From positions 142,404,001 to 142,468,000 of the forward strand of contig CM059584.1 in the NCBI GenBank assembly GCA_030407085.1: 64,000 nt of DNA. The letters are read 5' to 3'. Source of the DNA: Trichopria drosophilae. Its lineage: Eukaryota > Arthropoda > Insecta > Hymenoptera > Diapriidae. How positions within the stretch are numbered: position 1 is the stretch's first letter; every line of letters begins with the position of its first letter. Shown piece after piece: positions 37,533 to 50,435 of this stretch. Position numbers and translations under genes: made by a program. Under the pieces are notes generated by a model. That model made no database searches and was not told where the DNA came from. It was given only the letters and a program-made list of their open reading frames with translations.

Positions 37533-38085
37533 GTGAAACTTCATTGTTTTTCACTTTATACTGATTTTTCTACGTTTCCAAATCTATAAACTGTCATTCT
37601 CTTATTATCTTAACCTTCACTGCGTGTTTTATATAATAAATACTTCATACGTGCTCACGTCTTACTCCTTGATCCTTCTTCTCCTTTTTCATTTCGACCT
37701 CGTACATCTTATCTGTTTACTTTTACACATACTCGTTTAGTGATAGTAAGTTCAAAGCTGTAAGTTCACAGTTTGCGAATGTTATTTGTAATATTAATTG
37801 AATTAGCCATAAGGTAAAGCGATCCTCGCAAGCAACGCTTGCTTCTGAAATAAATAAACAAAAAATACAAAAAAATACAGTCAGTTATAAACTGTTTCTG
37901 CTGATTCTGTTCGTACCATGTAATTTCCTTACTCTGTAAAAGACTATTACCACATTATGTAAACTCCATGGGCTGAAAATTCCCTATTGAAAAAAAAGAA
38001 ATAGTCGGAATTACTAACTGGATAGTAGGATAAGATAGAGCCAACATTTTTAGCTCATTTTATTATCTAAATATTGACTTCGATA
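37533..38085. other. Spacer
   Basis: No gene recognised. A 37800-37880 segment is A-rich. Confidence 0.5.
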
Positions 38086-38089
38086 AATC

Positions 38090-38200
38090 AGGTGGCCAAG
38101 TCTGCTATTTGAATAGTACAACCAGCTGAAAATCGTATTTGTACCAAATACAACTATTTGGATAGTAAAACCAACTATTTGATTTCTTCCGTGCAGAGAT
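38090..38200. repeat. Short repeated-motif element fragment
   Basis: The words CTATTTGAATAGTACAACCA (38112), ACTATTTGGATAGTAAAACC (38156) and AACTATTTG (38176) repeat in a row. The right edge read on the other strand is TGCACGGAAGAAATCAAATA, which resembles the GCACGGAGAAAAAATT end of the element at 41.4 kb. It is probably the end of a related inverted-repeat element whose other end I cannot place. Confidence 0.45.
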
Positions 38201-38631
38201 TGATATTACAAGAGCTGCTCTATTGGGAAGAATGTTACGTGCAGAATCGATATTTCATCGACTGCAGCACCAGGCATAGGTTTTTCCCCATAGAAAGGTG
38301 GTTTCCCCTACACCATTGCATACCCGAATCAGGGTAACTCTCAAAATGAAGGTGTTCTGTTAGATAAATTATTAAAAGGCCCTTCAAATGGGGACGATCT
38401 CCATAACCATTTTTTCAGACAATGATGACAATGAACCTCATATTTACCAGAAATTACTTTATCTAGTAAATTTTCGTGATTAGATTGAAAAATTCACCAT
38501 AAAATGTACTGTACTATTGTGCTGCCAATTTGTATTTGGAGGTCACAAGGAACATCATTTTGTATAATAGAATGGTTTCACATAATGTAGAATTTAGTTG
38601 TAATGAATAAGAAACATGTATTTAACCCATT
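38201..38631. other. Spacer
   Basis: No gene or element end was recognised. Confidence 0.5.
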
Positions 38632-39172
38632 AACGCCCAACGGCTTTTTCATCGTGCGTCAATTTCAGTCCAGTATTTCGTATCAAAATCGAAGTTAACA
38701 AAAATTGAGAGGTACATATCCTACTATTTTCGTGGTCGCTCTTCAAGATTCCGAGGTCAAAATTGAGTTTCATCAATCGGCAATTCCAATATATCGCCGA
38801 ATTTGGAAACAATGTCCAGAAAATTGGGAAAATATTTATTCTTACCAATTTTTTTCGAGCCCTTAGAATATTGGGATTCTATTCAAACTCTAAACAAAGG
38901 CGAACAAAATAGTTCAATTTTAAAGAAAAATTTTACTTTTATTCCCTACATCATTCTAATGACCTCAAAATAGCCCCAACAATGCTAATTTGTGAAACGC
39001 CGTATTGGCATTCATAATGGCTGAAACTCAATTTTGACCTCGGAATCTTGAAGAGCGACCTCGAAAACAGCAAGATATGTATCTCTTAATATTTGTTAAC
39101 TTCAATTTTGATACAAAATACTCGATTGAAATAGAAGGAAGAAAAAGTGTCCTTTGGGCGTTAATGGGTGAA
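38632..39172. mobile_element. Palindromic TTAA-type MITE (piggyBac-like ends)
   Basis: The left end CCCATTAACGCCCAACGG (38636) follows TTAA. The right end, read on the other strand, is CCCATTAACGCCCAAAGG and is followed by TGAA, one change from TTAA. Long arms follow, including a perfect 38-base match (38734-38771 against 39022-39059, beginning GTCGCTCTTCAAGATTCC). The target site and CCC ends fit the piggyBac superfamily, although its ends differ from those of the element at 6.3 kb. It is about 533 bp with no coding capacity. Confidence 0.82.
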
Positions 39173-41400
39173 GTATGTTAAATAACACTATTCGCATTTC
39201 AGCTTATATTAACATATTTGAAAAAGAACCAGTAAAAATCAATAAATTTTATCAACGAATCTCTAATACGTTCACAATTTTTTATAACAAATTGTTTTAA
39301 ACAATTTATTGACGGAAATATTCATCAAATAATATTAGTAAATTTTGAATGATTAACGTAAATGATAGTGAAATTATGAAGTAAATTATGAACGATTAAC
39401 ATAAAATATTAATAATCTAAAAAATATAACAGATGTTCATTCAACAAAGAATTAGCAATTTCATTTTGTTGGTATCATAAACACAGATGGCTCTGTACTC
39501 ACCATTTGACTTAGTAATACTCAGTAATTACATTTTTAACATGACAGCTGAACTATACTACCGGATTAATTTTAACTCAAGTAAAGTAATCACATCGGAG
39601 TGGTTAGGGCATATTTAAATGAAAATCAAAAGAAGTCTTTAAGTACCGGGTTTCATTTATTTTCGGTAAAAAAATGTTATTTAATGCCTCATTTATTGAA
39701 TAACTTCATTTTATTTAATTCTTTTTTCTGCAAGGAAAATTCAATTTTGTGGAATCTATTAAAAAAGTCTCTCAAAAAAACTCGAAGGATATAAACACAC
39801 CCGCTTCCAAGATTTACCGAATTAATTATGTGGACTTTTTATCATAATTACTATACTTCTGTAAAATTGAAGGTCATAACTGCAACATTTAGATAACTTT
39901 CTTTCAATCAAAGGTACCCTAAATTAATTCCAAAATTGTTAGAATAGACGTTGGTAAGAATTATAGAACGTTTTGTAAACTGTACAAAACTTGATATAGT
40001 TTCGTTATCGTTTAACTTAATGTTGATTTATTAATTGCATTTCACAAATAAATGTAATTTAGTTCTTATTACTTATCTTATTTTCAAGATATTATGTTTG
40101 CATTTTTAATACATATAAATTTCTAATTGTTTAAATAACCCGTCTTATTTGATATACGCATAAAACCAAAGCAATCATTAATAATAATTAATTCATAATA
40201 CTGAGTCATGCATTTGTTTATCTTCGTTTGTTCTTATTTTCTCCAAAGGATTCCTAAAAATATTCCAATCAAATGAACACAAATTAACCGTATTTAATTG
40301 TTACATTTAAAAAATATCAGGACATTTCTAATAAAATATAAATAACAGAACCGTGTTCGTGTCTTAATCCTATTAAACAGGGAATTCAATAATTTTATCT
40401 TATAGTAGCCACGATATTCTATAAAAATTATAAAGCTAACCTAATTTGTGCGGCGTATAAGGAAATAATTGATTAAAATTCACAGTTTCAAATTTATGTG
40501 GCTATTTACGTAAACAAGCTAATTCATATTTAATAACTTACTTTAAAAAGTAGAGACAGAAGAAGCGTAAAAAAGGAATCAATTCATATTAACCCGGATG
40601 GAAATTTATGTTTGCAAAACGTGAATAACGCCCTCGACTAATAACGTGTTTTTTTAATCGTGCTCGTTTAAAGTTTAAATACAAATTTTCTTAATCAGTA
40701 TGAACTTAGCACTAAGCAACAAAATAAACCTTACACAAAATTCATCGAAGTAGTAAAGTCCAGGCAGCTGCTGGAGAAATAAGGTCATGTTTGCTTGGGG
40801 TGAGTTTGCGTGCTGTTTTGCAGCCCGAGTGTCACGCGTCTCGAATTACACTTAAGTACAAGCATAATTATTACGTGCGCAAATATTTGACACCTGCAAT
40901 CACTGAAAATTACAAAGTGAAAGCTTTTAAAATTTTTGATTCCTTTAAAGGAATTTTTTAATTAAACATTGTTCTTTATATACAATAAAGTTTGCTAGAA
41001 ACCCAAGTTATTTCAGGCATAGTAGCCCAAATAGGGAATCTGATAACAGTATTTTTAAGTCATTAACAGTATTTGTACATTATGTTTCTTCAACATAATT
41101 ATTTATATTTCTTTAGTAAATTTATTAAATCTGGAAAAGGAAGTTTTTTTTTAGATTTTCATGGTGTTCGTATCATGATCAGTAATGGTCTAGTTTTACG
41201 CACTCGTATCGAACTATACTAATAGCTGGTTATCCAACTTGTCAAAGAGGTTCTGATATTGTGCCTTATTTGCTTAGAGATGTAATTATTCAAGATTATA
41301 AATTATAATATATGTACGTAGATACTCTGTTTTGGAAAAATTTTAAGGGATTTTTTCAAAAATATTGCCTAAAAATTATTTGTAATTAATAATGATGTAT
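39173..41400. other. AT-rich stretch with no recognised gene
   Basis: No gene recognised. TTGGGGTGAGTTTG near 40796 looks like a splice donor but has no supporting exon. Near 39350-39410 the phrase GAATGATTAACGTAAA / GAACGATTAACATAAA occurs twice, a minor local duplication. Confidence 0.5.
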
Positions 41401-41401
41401 G

Positions 41402-42146
41402 CACGGAGAAAAAATTCCCAGAATTTTTGTACGGAAATGTGCTGAAAAATTACCGTGCTGTCCCATAAACGCAGTGCATGTTGTTGGCAAAGTAAAATTT
41501 ACATTGTTATTCTGAATTTTTCCAAAGTAACATGTAAAATTTCGGATCAAGAGCACAGTAAAAATTCCTGTGCCACAATACAGCAAAAAAAGGCACACAT
41601 AACACTTCATTTTATTGCAAAAATGATGAAAAAGAAGTTTTTATGCTTACACTGCCTTCACATGTATAAATTGGCCAAACTTGTTCAAAAGAAATTACTG
41701 CAACGAGAACAAAAACAGTTAATCGCCAAACTACTCGGTTCGGACCAGTTCAGACCCGTACGTCGGACTACTCGGCCGCCATATTGGTGCTCTTTTGTTT
41801 TCACCGCAGTTAGACTCGGTAGCATTCGGATATGATCGGCAACTTTCGCTTCCACTTCCAGAAGTGGCATAGTAAAAATAATGAAGCAAACATATTATAA
41901 ATTCTTCAAATATTGGGGATTATTTGACTTGCACTAACTTAAAAATTCAATGTCCTGTAAATTTTACCGTGCTACACTAAACATTTCGACTAGCTCGTAC
42001 ATAAAAATATCTAGCCGTTATTGCAAATATTCCTGTACAGTAAAGCAATATTTCTTGTCTGTTGCTATAAATATTTCCGAAAAATCAAGTTGCACCCGTT
42101 TTCAGGTGACTAGCACGGTAATTTTTCAGGAAATTTTTTCTCCGTG
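41402..42146. mobile_element. Terminal-inverted-repeat element with CACGGAGAAAAAATT ends
   Basis: CACGGAGAAAAAATTCCC at 41402 is matched by CACGGAGAAAAAATTTCC read from the other end (42146). Just inside, CTGAAAAATTACCGTGCT (41442-41459) has a perfect 18-base inverted copy at 42112-42129. Internal GTAAAATTTAC-type words recur. Open frames of 126 (41455-41835) and 108 codons (41950-42276) lie in or across it. Neither shows a transposase signature, and the second runs out through the element end, so I do not call them genes. A target duplication is not evident. Confidence 0.8.
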
Positions 42147-42446
42147 TGGCAATTACCAAAACGTTTTCCCCGGGACAGTAACGATATTTAGACATATTAC
42201 CATATATATCCTACTTAACCATTTAAATGTTCCACTAAAAATTGTTACGAATATGAAATACATTAAAAGGAAGTAAATTATCCCCATGAGAAAATTGATC
42301 GGGAAAAATGTAATTGGTTTAAATTAAACCATTTCCTGAACAGTAATTTTGAGTTTAAACTGCCCAGTAATCTATCTAGGATTTAGAGTGGAATCGTCAT
42401 TTTTATTGTATAATCTAATGAATAAAACACAGGACAAAAAACACTA

Positions 42447-42611
42447 CACTATAAAAACAAAATATCTCAAAGCGTCTCATTGCTTGAGAAAGTGTCTCAT
42501 TTCAGGATAAAATGTCTCATTTCAAGAGAAAGTGCCTCGTTTCAGAGCACTTTAGTTTCAAGTCTTATTTCAAGAAAACGGGATACTTTGAGAATTTTTT
42601 TTTTTGCAGGG
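42447..42611. mobile_element. Small MITE with GTCTCATTTCA repeats
   Basis: The ends are CACTATAAAAACAAAATATC (42447) and, on the other strand, CCCTGCAAAAAAAAAAATTC, both continuing into TCTCAAAG. The interior repeats GTCTCATTTCA and TTTCAAG words. It is about 165 bp, without coding capacity. Confidence 0.65.
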
Positions 42612-45600
42612 TAGAAAATGTCCGTTTTGCACATTAAACTGAAACTTTTATACGCTTACACTCTTTTATATCGGATCCTCTTTTCTTCTTTTGTTCATTA
42701 GTTCATGTTGAAATGTAAGTCCAAAATCCAGAGCAGTGTTCCAAATATTTCTGGAGCAAAACTGAATTGGAACTGGCCAGTATTACATTCTAGCACTAAA
42801 GTTGACCAGAAACTGTACTTATACAGTATCTACATGTGCAAATAGTAATTTTCGATACAAGCATACAAGGGCGTGAAAGTTTTTTCTACGAATGTGAGGG
42901 TTGAGTTCACATTGGTACAAAAAATATTTTCGGACATGCGTCGAACGATATTTTATGTTGCGGGTATGTGTAAAATGCGCCCAAAATAAGTGAAAAATTT
43001 GTAAAATAGCATTTTACGCACACTGAAACATAAAAATTGTAATTTGTCATGTTATTGTCTCACTGACTAGTGCCATGATTTTGCCTGGAAAGAAATCACT
43101 AAAAGTGTATATGAATCGAGTCTTGATGTAGAGTGTGGTTATAAACGCGTATGTCGTTTCTTGTACATATGAATTGTATAATTGTACATAATCATTTTAA
43201 AATGTTTACACTTTTTCAAATATAATCTATTATAAATGAGAATAATATTATTTTACTCAGAAACTCATACCTTTCGGCATGTATCGTACATTTTTCTGAC
43301 TTGAGTATGCGTTCGCGCTTAATATATTCACATTTTCCGTTCAAGCGGTTACCGCATTAGAATGCCTTAGAGCAAAGAGGAACTTTCATAATAAATTGTT
43401 ATTACGAGTATAAGGTACCAGCGAGTTTTGTCACGACTGCTGTTCAGAAATACGGACGAGGTGCGCTGTTAAAATATAATGAGAATTATTCATCGCGCGA
43501 ATAATTTTGCGTACAGAAATGTATTAATGTTCGTATCGGTATATTGATTTTTTTTTATATTTATAAACTTGTATACCATTACGCAACGTTCGCATCAATT
43601 ATGAAATATACATCGTCAGTTGCATTTAACAATTTTGTTTCGAACGCCATCAAAAAATTGTTTTAAAATTAGATCTGGTAAATGTAACTTTCATATAATA
43701 TTAAAAGCAAAGAATTAGTAAGCGGATGCTTCAACTTTAATTCTACAACTTAAATTCAATTATCTAATTTAAAAAACAAAAGATGACTCTTTATTTTAAG
43801 AGTATCCACCGATCTTTAATCAAAGTATTTTTGCACTTCATGAAAAGATATTTTGATAAATTTTGTACAAATTTTTTACCTACATCGAAATAATAAATTA
43901 CTTCGCAGTTAATTTTAAGCTTTGAAAATTTACGATATTGTTCATTCGCAGTACTCTTCTTTATATATTATAATTAGTATTTTTAGTGAAATTGAGTGGA
44001 AATGGAAATACGTTGGACGTCTATGTTAAAGTCAATTTATTTTGCAAATCAATTGGTAGGGAACATTTTTTGTTCGCATTCACATGCAAATGCGTGGATT
44101 TCGTTCAATATTTTTTAAAAGAGATATGAAATGCAATCCTTGGAGACATAAACTTCATTATTCTTTTTTTCCGTATTGAACATATTCGAATTTAAAATTT
44201 ATTTTTGCGTGCCCGACTGTAACCTATTGTACTCGAAGCGCTGAATAAATTTCTATTAGCCACAATTTTTTATGTAACTGTTCCAGAAATAATTTATTTA
44301 TTTTCTCTCCGACATTACTTCTTTATAAATTGTCCTGACTTTATTTAAATTATAAAACTATTTTTTATAACGAAGAGATAAAGCAAAGGTAGATAGCCGG
44401 ATAAGAATTTACTTTATCCAAACGGAACATTTTTGAGATGTAGCCTCAGGCACACTCTCGATTTCTGAATTCTTCTAACAATACAACTCGTCAACTGAAA
44501 ACCACAAAAAAACCACAAAAATCTTAAATGCAACAAAACTATACCTCCAGTATACACCATCTAGCTAACTAATTATAGTCGAAAACAGTTACATCGAAAA
44601 CCAAAGATACTTCATTTTGTAGAAACAGAATTACTTTATAAACTATATCAGCATTAGTTCAATTTTGAAAAATATTTCGTTGGATCCACTGAAATAAGAT
44701 AAAAATTTAGCATGACAGATTCATTTGGCAAAAATATGGTTTCTTGTATACGAAGCTTGTCTTTCAAAAGCCGAATATATTTTGGCTGTTAACTCGCAAA
44801 AAAGGATGAATATGGGTTTAATCGATTTCAACTATTATCCATACCACCTGACAGTTATATTCTGAATTTTCTTATACGCCCTCCATTTTCCTGGAAGAGT
44901 TTTCCGTGTGACGTCAAGTATTTTAATATATATTCATGGCAATTTTTTATTATTATTTAATCTTTGTAATTTATTCAATTTGTCGGCTTCAACTTGATTA
45001 TACCCATCAACTTTTATGAGCCAATTGTAAAAAAGACAAAAATATATGTAAGAAAATCTTTGTATTTATTTATATTAGTTCTAAAATTTGTTAAAAGTCA
45101 GCTAATTAGATGTAGACTAGATTTATAGATTTTTAAAGAATGAATGAATTCTAAATTTAACTAAATTAGTCCTAAAGAGAATGAAGTTACGTATGTGATA
45201 ATCGAGATAAATCTGTCTTCCAGACAATTGAAAATTTGAAATTTGTCTATAATTAATGGACACTAGACCGAGATTTTAACTCCTCGACATAGAATTCTAA
45301 TAATTAAGTGAAACTATTCTCTGTTCATTCACTAAATAATTTGGTCCTTAATTAATATGGTCACTAAATAATATTCCTTATGATCTGACAGATAATGCCT
45401 TTATCAATGATAAATATATCAAAGGTTTAATAATGAATTAGCACAAAATATTTTAATGGATCCTGAATACTCCACGGACAATCCATGATTTTTTTTATAA
45501 TATATAGGAATGCGGCAACAAATATAAACTAATCGTCATTATTTTTGTCTAATTTCTATTATAGAAAATGATAATATTGTTATTGCTAAACAATGATTAA

Positions 45601-48600
45601 AAAATACGTCAATCAACTGTTGTATGGTTACCATAATTATTTCATTTCATTCTATTTAAAAGTTTCATAGTAATGAAATAGAACCAAAAATAAAATAATC
45701 TAAGCAGAGAATACATAGGACATTGATATACTATTTTCATGTTTTTTTCGCTAGTTGTCGCCGGTATTTATCTAACATGTAATCCCCCATAACATATCTT
45801 CACATTATAAAGTTGTATTATTCTACGATTGTTATTCATATTTCGTTATTGTTTTATTTTTTTTAAACTATGGCAACGGAGAATATCATGTTCTGTAGTA
45901 GCCTCACGGACAAGCATTCCATCTTCAAACCGCGGAATGCACGAATGATGTCTGAAACATGTTTTACTTTCACGGTTACTTGTCGGATATTTTTGTATAA
46001 AACAAATGTTAATACTAAATATACAAAAATAATAATAGAAACACAAAATGACAGCTGCGTTGCTGATAGCTTTAGAAAGCTTACAATTTGGATCCCAATT
46101 CAGGAGTCGCACAAATGACAATAATGTCTTGCAGAATGCAATTAGCTCAACATTGTGAAGCAAACCTTTTTTACTGTAAAATACATTTTCATTTCACCAG
46201 CACACATTGTTATTATCGAAATTCCTAAATAAAATATAATATAAACGCAATTACTAAACTGATTTTACAAAATAATAGTGCAATACATTTACATATATTT
46301 AAACGCCCTAAAATCTTAAACAACAAATATCTGGAATTAAGCATAAATCTTTATTTGTTGTACTTTCATACTGGAATATTTCACGAGATCAAGTTCTCGT
46401 AATTCAGCAAGATATGCAAAAAAGCGTTTTTAAAAGATGGATAAGTATGCCTTGCAGCGACTCTTCTAGTACATCTAAAGGAATTGAATACCTACCAGTC
46501 CATGAGGTTGGAAACGTGGCCAGAATCGGAGCAAGAAATAAGAGACCAGAAAATATACGGCATTGTGTCATCCGCTTGTCGTCAAGTCACATATCGCCAA
46601 CTACGCAGATACTCCGACCTGAAATACTACTTATGAAATACTACTGAAATCCAACAATCTGTCTAATAGTTTCGACTTTTTATAATAATAGATAAAATAT
46701 AGCTTTAAGGATTTAAATATTTTGCAATCAAAATGCAACAATACCAGTTCTCACACTTACATAGTTTTTGGTTGCATTTACATATTAGAATAACCGTACT
46801 CAGAAGAAATATTAGTGGATTTGAGAGAACCATTTTGAGGATGTAGACGATTAATTCAAATGGACTGTTTTGGGAGTTAGTTGTCATTAGTAAAGTTTAA
46901 TAAAGATAATCGTTATCAATAATCCTGATACCAAAACTGTGCAGTCTTTTGCTATATCGGTCAGTTTCCTTATAGCTTTAATATGGGAAATACCGAGACT
47001 TGGCAGAAATTATTAAAAAAACTGGACTCCTTTGCTACTAATTTTTATGCCGATTTGGTTTATATTAATTATGAGAATGGTGTCAATTAAAGCATTGATT
47101 ACACAGTATCACAACAAATTTATTTGGGTCAGATTTGCTGGATCTTATATATTTTTGACGTCTGAAAACAAATCTGTTGTACAATTTGACCGATTACCTC
47201 ATTTCACATATCGTAACCTTATATAAATTGAAAGTTTAAGTTTGCAAAACAGATTTACAGAAAATGATTGAATAGCAAAATATTCTTTAAATATATCAAG
47301 GATATTTAATTATTATTTTATATTTTGCTATAAATTTAAATCTACTTTTAGTATTAACTTTATTTTCCGATAATTATTATAAGATAATTAATATTCAATT
47401 TTATTCAAACTTCAGAACTCCGAGGCAATATTGAAAACCGTGCTTGAAATCTGCCTAACTGTATTCAGCGTTGCTGTAATAATATTGTATCCCAAAAATT
47501 ATCATGAAATGCATCTTTTAGCTTCTATCTTATGATGAAATGAAAAATATTCATAAGGTAAATCCGTACAAAGCCCAAAAAGAAATTTACCACGACCGAA
47601 TTCATATTTAAAAGCAAATATTTCACTTCCAAATAAATTGGCTCCCCGGTAATTAAATTTCCTCATTATTCGCTTTCATTACGTGAATCAAATTTTTATG
47701 GAATTACCTTTAGTTAACGAAATACAAATATAGCAGTGAAACTAAAATCCTGGACTTACCGACGATGGAACATAAAAATGGAATAACGAGTGTTGTGTAG
47801 GAAATCCCGGGCATTTGCCGGCACGCGATGCTACAATGACTATGAAAGTAATTTGGCGATTTACTTTAACTTTTTTCTTCGCGTTTACGGTTTAATGCAG
47901 GAATATAAGTAGAAGTGTATTTTTTCTGAAGTCTATCGGCGTTTCATGTTTATTATAAAGTCCACTGCTTGAGATGTTAAAAATATAAAAATTGCCGTTA
48001 TCTACGCTGAGAATTTAAGGTTTTCAAATACATGAAATTTGTAATAAAAGGTGGAACTGTATAGTGACTATTATTAAATTTTAGCTATTGTTAATTCAAT
48101 TAATTAAACGTATGTAATCTTGAAGCTTTCAATTGCAAATTATACGCAGATTTAGTCTCCTGAAATTGCACCTACTATTCTTTGACTGGTTTCGGCGGAA
48201 AAAAGATAAACGAAGTAACTAATGAAGTTTTTCCTGATTTGTTTCTTTCGTTCCTGAATATATATTTCCATGTAATAAATTTCCTCGGTCTGACTGAATA
48301 ATGCTCAGGTTCTGATCAAGATTCAATCCCGCATACCTTATCAGAAGTTCGAAAGTAATGTCTTATCACAGTCAGATCAAGAGTGTACAAGACATGCCTA
48401 ATCAAGTGTTCGTAATTAATATTTGACTATTAAATGGATGTTCATAGTTATTTATAACCTTAGCGAATAATGCTGTCGAAGCTAATCCATGATTTATAGT
48501 AAGAAAGAAAATATAATTTATGATGAAATGTAATTATAAATACAAACATACGTAATATTTCATCGTAATTAAATAAGGAACTATTATTTGTACAATAAAC

Positions 48601-48810
48601 AACTCCTTAGTAATAATTAAGAGAAAGTTAAAAAATGTAGTATCTATTTTACCATAATTTCTTCACGAAGTTTGACACTAAGTTTTAGCATTTAAACTTA
48701 ATGAGAAAAAGTTTACACAAGTGATTTTTTATTGGTCAGGCCCTGCTCTTTACAATTTTTTTAATACTGAAATAAAAAGTTATACGCTTTTTTAAAACAA
48801 AAGCATGAAA
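42612..48810. other. AT-rich stretch with no recognised gene
   Basis: About 6 kb without a gene I can support. The 105-codon minus frame at 45846-46163 and the 77-codon plus frame at 46414-46647 have no recognised domain, no signal peptide and no supporting splice signals. Confidence 0.5.
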
Positions 48811-48812
48811 TG

Positions 48813-48936
48813 TTATTGTGGGTAATACTTCTAAAAAAATATTCACTTTCCGAAAAATGCCTATATGTTAGCAAGTTCATTTTTAATACGATATTAGTGA
48901 CTTTTAGAGGTATGTTAATGCCATTACCCACAATAA
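48813..48936. repeat. Small inverted repeat with 14-bp perfect arms
   Basis: TTATTGTGGGTAAT (48813-48826) and its exact complement ATTACCCACAATAA (48923-48936) enclose 96 bases of AT-rich sequence. It could be a tiny MITE or chance; opposing frames of 88 and 97 codons overlap it. Confidence 0.5.
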
Positions 48937-49100
48937 AATTCGATAAATTAGAAGTAAAAACCAATATTTCATTCTTAAAAATAGACCTTTTTTGTTTCAA
49001 CATTAGAAAAATGTTCACATGTAACATTGGAAAGAGCGGATCTTGGCCAGGAGGAAATTACTACTGTCTAGGTGTATTGTCAGTTAGGTTGATTAGCACT

Positions 49101-49165
49101 TGATCAGGTTACACTTTACATTCGTGACCAGGTCAAAACTTACATTTCTGATCAGCTCCTCAAAA
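49101..49165. repeat. Short 24-bp minisatellite
   Basis: TGATCAGG, TGACCAGG and TGATCAGC start at 49101, 49125 and 49149, each followed by a related CAAAACTTACATT-type segment, so the period is 24 bases over about 2.5 units. Confidence 0.6.
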
Positions 49166-50160
49166 TATATTCAGTTTGATCCAGTCAGCGTCAACATATC
49201 TATTAAGGGGAATCTTAACTAAACTAAATCTAAAAAATCTAATAGTTGATGCAATTTTTTATTTATAAATAAATGTTGGATGTACACTTTACTATGAGTA
49301 AATATGAATTGTCGCAGCTTTCTTTTCCCTTTTTAATTTAATTTCCTCTAATGCTACTAATAAGGCTCGATTAGATAATTCATGTACAATTTAATCAATT
49401 ACATTGTAAAAACATTGTAATTAAGCACCGAATCCAGCCGCTCCTGGTTTGTTCCCCAGTTATCCAACTAATTGCCCGCCTTTCTTTATTGTTTTCGTTT
49501 TAAATCCAATTCTAATTTAAAGTACCCCGTCGGATATGGAATTATGCCTAAAAGCGCTGACTACCCTTAATTGAGTGCGAAACACTTGTCTGCTTTTGTA
49601 AAAGACGTATTGCAATTTTAGTTAACAATTATACAAACTTTATAGGCAGCAAAGAAATAATCTGTTCGCATGGTTTTCTTTATTTTTGAAAAAGAAAAAT
49701 GAGGACTATTAAAAGTATATTGTAACAATAAGAAATGTATTTGTTCGTTACAAAATCTACCTGCAAACTTTCTTTATATTGAATAATATTGACCAGTATA
49801 CAATTCTGTAATTTCTACAAATGTGTAATTTAAAGAAATTGCATTTTAAAACTAAAATATCTAAAAAGCGGTTTAAAATATCGAACATTAAATAGAAGCG
49901 ACTAAACTGATAAATATTTTGTTAAACTTTATTGACGTTCAATTAACATTCTAAATTTCTTCTCGTAATCATTTGACACGAATTGGTGTCTCATATTTTC
50001 CATGATAACTAATTTCAACCATACATGGCGAGTAAAGAGTTTTGACAATTTCTAACGTTATTTCTATTTCCTTACCTCTTTTAATACTAAATTAAATGCA
50101 CGTGCCGTGCAGTATAACTGAGGTCTTGGTTGAAAATCCCTGTTATTTTGAAAATTATTT
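49166..50160. other. AT-rich stretch with no recognised gene
   Basis: No gene or element end was recognised. Confidence 0.55.
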
Positions 50161-50161
50161 A

Positions 50162-50435
50162 CAGTGGTCCCCGTCCTAACGCATATCTTTCGTTCCATAA
50201 AAAATGGCCGCCCCCGTCCAAACGCATATCCTCCCTCAACCCCCACTACGGCAAAAGTCTCTTTGTATTTATCATACTGAGCATGCGCGTAGATGTCTCA
50301 CCAGCAGCACTAGCAACTAAGAATCGTGTTGTGGGGAGAGGAACAAAGGGGAATCTATGCATTTAGACGGGAAAGAAATATGCGTTTAGAAGGGAATATG
50401 CGTTAGGAAGGGATGCGTTAGGACGGGGACCACTG
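50162..50435. mobile_element. pogo/Tigger-like MITE with TA flanks
   Basis: CAGTGGTCCCCGTCCTAACG at 50162 is repeated exactly in inverted orientation at the right end (to 50435). TA lies directly outside both ends, the target of Tc1/mariner-type elements. A CAGTGGTCCCC start is typical of the pogo/Tigger branch. Internal ATGCGTT..GA(A/C)GGG words near the right end repeat parts of the terminal sequence. The unit is 274 bp, GC-richer than its flanks, and has no transposase. Confidence 0.85.

Noticed and set aside
40790..40815. Splice donor GGGGTGAGTTTG marking an exon
   Set aside because: No open frame with coding character leads into it and no acceptor partner is evident.
41455..41835. 126-codon open frame as a gene
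   Set aside because: It lies inside a terminal-inverted-repeat element, has no transposase or other domain I recognise, and is crossed by an opposing frame.
45846..46163. 105-codon minus-strand frame with a hydrophobic stretch as a receptor fragment
   Set aside because: Only one hydrophobic stretch, no family motif and an opposing open frame in the same place.
50064..50366. Opposing 60- and 78-codon frames as genes
   Set aside because: They lie across the pogo/Tigger-like MITE and reflect its GC-richer symmetric ends.
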